Positions 14,117 to 16,457 of a stretch of DNA of 16,457 nt are shown here, piece after piece; within the stretch, counting starts at the first letter, position 1, and each line of letters begins with the position of its first letter. The position numbers and the translations under genes are program-made. The notes beneath the pieces were generated by a model. The model saw only the letters and a program-made list of their open reading frames with translations. It was not told the origin of the DNA and made no database searches. Source of the DNA: Rubripirellula sp. Its GTDB lineage: Bacteria; Planctomycetota; Planctomycetia; Pirellulales; Pirellulaceae. The stretch lies in contig JARFQX010000642.1 of NCBI GenBank assembly GCA_029287555.1, forward strand, positions 1 through 16,457. The letters are read 5' to 3'.

Positions 14117-16457
14117 ATGTCTTCGGAAGAATCGATCCGAACGGATGCTTCGACCATCCACCGCCGCGGTGACCTAGGTGACCAGCAGGATCTCGGTGGT
14201 GCGGCGGGGGCTTTGGATGTGCCGAGCGTCGAGGCGGAGCAGATCGCTCAGGCCAAGACCGTCATCCGTGGCTCATCACGCAGTGAGACGCCCGCTCGTG
14301 CCGACAGCCTCGATCGCTCTCCCTCGGCCGTGGCCCAAGTGCTGCTTGGCCAGCATCTCAATCACTTCTTACTCGAGGAGATGATCGGTGGGGGCGGAAT
14401 GGGAGCGGTGTTTCGAGCCCACGACGAGCAGCTCGATCGAACCGTCGCCATCAAGGTGATTCCGTTCGTTGGCGATGATCCCGACCTCAAGCGGCGATTT
14501 CGCAACGAAGCTCAGAGCGCGGCGAAGCTCGACCATCCTCGGATCGCCCGCGTGTTTGATGTCGGCAGTCACGGTGATTGGCACTACATCGTCTTTGAAT
14601 ACATCGAAGGGACGAACATTCGTGACTTGGTCTCGCAGGACGGAGTGCTCTCAATCGATGACGCGGTTTTCTATACCTCGCAGTTGGCCGAAGCGTTGCA
14701 GCACGCGGCCGATCGCGGCATCGTGCATCGAGACATCAAGCCCTCCAATGTTCTGATTGGGTCCGAAGGGCTGATCAAGCTTGTCGACATGGGACTCGCT
14801 CGATCGGAGAACCTGGATCTCAGTGAAGACATGACCGCGAGCGGTGTCACGTTGGGGACCTTCGATTACATCTCACCCGAACAGGCCCACGATCCCCGAG
14901 ATGCGGACCTGCGCAGCGACATCTACTCGCTCGGTTGCACGCTGTACTTCATGTTAACCGGCTCACCGCCTTATCCCGGTGGGACGATGCTGCAGAAGTT
15001 GCTCAGCCACGGCAACGCGCCTCCGCCCGATGCGCGGGATCTGCGTGAGGAGATCAGTGCGAACCTGGTGGCCGTGATTCGCAAGATGTTGGCCAAGAAG
15101 CCAGCCGACCGCTACCAGAGCGCCACCGACTTAATCGCCGACCTTCGCGAGGTGGCCTATCGCGATGGCCTGACACGTTCCCAAACCCTAAGTCCGGTGG
15201 CGATCACTCCGTCGCGGCCGATCGTATTGTGGTTGGAGCGACACGCCCCTTGGATCGTCGCGGCGGCCTTGCTGATCGCCAGCGCGGGATGGCTGCAACT
15301 TGAATCGGCGGCATTTCGCGAACGGGTTGCGATTCCCGAGGATGTCCAGCGGCCCCGAGCCGAGTTGCGTCCGGTGGTCGATCGAGCGTCACCCACCGAT
15401 GTCGTCGCCCCGCTGGCCGATCGACTCGAAATGTCCGAGCGTCCCGACACCGAAGCCGATGCCGAAGCCGGTGAGCAGGAAGTGGTTCAAGACGAGAGCC
15501 TTTCTCCCTTTGGTCCGCCGGAGCAACCGCCGCGATTCGAATTGAATGCGCCCGAACTATTCTTGGGATCCGATGAGGCCTCGGAGCTCGACGAGGAGGT
15601 GGCGTCGTCGCCTTTCGATCCATTCGCCACGCCCGAATCGGATCGATCGACGGGTGAATTCGCCGAGCGACCTGATATCGGTGTCGTGCGAATCGTTGGA
15701 CCCGGCTACCTTCCGGACTTTGATCTCGAAAGCGAGGGAATCGCAACGGCAACGTCGCTCGGCGAAGCGCTTGAATTGGCGGCCCAGTACGAATCGACCA
15801 GCCGTATCGAGATTGCCGTGCCGGTGGTGTACTGCAGTGAACCGGTGCGACTGGAGGTTGACGACCTGCTGATTACATCGACCGTCGGCGGTAGCGCGAT
15901 CGTTTTTCAACCTGCTGACTCGGTTGCCATGGCGCGATCGAAGATGTTCAGCATCGGTTCGCATCCGGTTGTGTTCGAAGACATTCACTTTGTTTGGAAC
16001 GTGCCCAGCGGCGACCTCGACGGCGGGACGTTGTTCGAGCTGAACGACAACGACCTGGTCCGGCTAACCGACTGCAGCATCACCGTCAGCAATCCGACTT
16101 TGAGAGATGAGGTCTACGCGTTCGAATTGATTACCGACCCCGGTCGGTTCCCAAGGCGCGAGGGGGGCGACCTCGAAGAGTTTCCGCCGGTGTGGTTGGA
16201 ATTGAACAATGTTATCGTGCGGGGCCAGATCACGATGCTGCATATGGATTACGCCGCCAAGTTAACGTTGGAGTGGGATAACGGGTTGCTGGCGGTCAGC
16301 GAGCGGATGATCGATACGGCGGGAGCCAGGCTTGAGCCGGCGACGGCTGCCGGCACGATTCGATTGAAGTTTTGGCGGGTCACGGCGCACGCTCCCGAAG
16401 GAATCTTCCTGATGCGGGTGGGGGTCAGTGGCGCCTTTGCGGTGCCGGTCGATCGAT
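14117..16457 (+). CDS. Transmembrane Ser/Thr protein kinase (partial, C-terminus off the window)
   Basis: Hanks-type kinase that likely senses an external signal and phosphorylates cytoplasmic targets. The window holds 780 codons from the ATG at 14117 and the frame is still open. Seen: a hydrophilic N-terminus (1-80), Gly loop GGGGMG at 91-96, Lys113 in VAIKV, catalytic HRDIKPSN at 204-211, DMG at 224-226 in place of DFG, and SPE at 253-255, so the catalytic residues are complete. One membrane helix follows at about 378-395. The outside part starts with an acidic Pro/Glu-rich linker (about 396-535), then short beta-strand repeats with regular hydrophobic and Asn/Asp turns to the window edge, suggestive of a right-handed beta-helix. 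The ribosome site is weak (GAG, GGTAG). Confidence 0.93.
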   Translation, partial: MSSEESIRTDASTIHRRGDLGDQQDLGGAAGALDVPSVEAEQIAQAKTVIRGSSRSETPARADSLDRSPSAVAQVLLGQHLNHFLLEEMIGGGGMGAVFRAHDEQLDRTVAIKVIPFVGDDPDLKRRFRNEAQSAAKLDHPRIARVFDVGSHGDWHYIVFEYIEGTNIRDLVSQDGVLSIDDAVFYTSQLAEALQHAADRGIVHRDIKPSNVLIGSEGLIKLVDMGLARSENLDLSEDMTASGVTLGTFDYISPEQAHDPRDADLRSDIYSLGCTLYFMLTGSPPYPGGTMLQKLLSHGNAPPPDARDLREEISANLVAVIRKMLAKKPADRYQSATDLIADLREVAYRDGLTRSQTLSPVAITPSRPIVLWLERHAPWIVAAALLIASAGWLQLESAAFRERVAIPEDVQRPRAELRPVVDRASPTDVVAPLADRLEMSERPDTEADAEAGEQEVVQDESLSPFGPPEQPPRFELNAPELFLGSDEASELDEEVASSPFDPFATPESDRSTGEFAERPDIGVVRIVGPGYLPDFDLESEGIATATSLGEALELAAQYESTSRIEIAVPVVYCSEPVRLEVDDLLITSTVGGSAIVFQPADSVAMARSKMFSIGSHPVVFEDIHFVWNVPSGDLDGGTLFELNDNDLVRLTDCSITVSNPTLRDEVYAFELITDPGRFPRREGGDLEEFPPVWLELNNVIVRGQITMLHMDYAAKLTLEWDNGLLAVSERMIDTAGARLEPATAAGTIRLKFWRVTAHAPEGIFLMRVGVSGAFAVPVDR

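Overview
The window looks like chromosomal DNA from a planctomycete of the Pirellulaceae (Rhodopirellula-like). I infer this from moderately high GC, long genes on mixed strands with few tight operons, a secreted sulfatase, a Ser/Thr kinase with a large predicted extracellular domain, a membrane pyrophosphatase, poor Shine-Dalgarno sites with several likely GTG starts, and GAGCAC-type intergenic repeats. No database search was possible, so all family names come from motifs read in the translations.

Layout. 1-1808 (minus): the start of ftsH, whose C-terminal end lies beyond the left edge. 1961-4795 (minus): a long recQ with helicase, zinc/RQC, HRDC and an extra C-terminal helical domain. 4946-5908 (plus): a zinc-dependent medium-chain dehydrogenase, divergent from recQ across a short promoter region. 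5905-7813 (minus): two adjacent paralogous zinc-ribbon proteins with C-terminal membrane anchors, the second convergent with the dehydrogenase and sharing its stop codon. 7814-8271: a gene-free interval with a three-copy 14-bp tandem repeat and a large REP-like inverted repeat. 8272-9258 (minus): an aldolase of the dihydrodipicolinate synthase/N-acetylneuraminate lyase superfamily with a C-terminal amphipathic tail. 9417-11846 (minus): a K+-dependent-type membrane pyrophosphatase. 12315-13700 (minus): a secreted sulfatase. 14117 to the right edge (plus): a transmembrane Ser/Thr protein kinase whose ectodomain looks like a right-handed beta-helix.

The genes do not form one obvious pathway. ftsH, recQ and hppA are housekeeping functions (membrane proteolysis, DNA repair, ion pumping from pyrophosphate). 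The dehydrogenase, aldolase and sulfatase fit the sugar and sulfated-polysaccharide degrading lifestyle of these bacteria. The only clear co-transcribed unit is the zinc-ribbon pair, separated by 7 bases.

The most interesting points are the zinc-ribbon pair of unknown function, the compartment-targeting-like tail on the aldolase, the kinase ectodomain, and the repeat-rich interval 7978-8235. I see no CRISPR array, tRNA, rRNA, transposase or phage gene.
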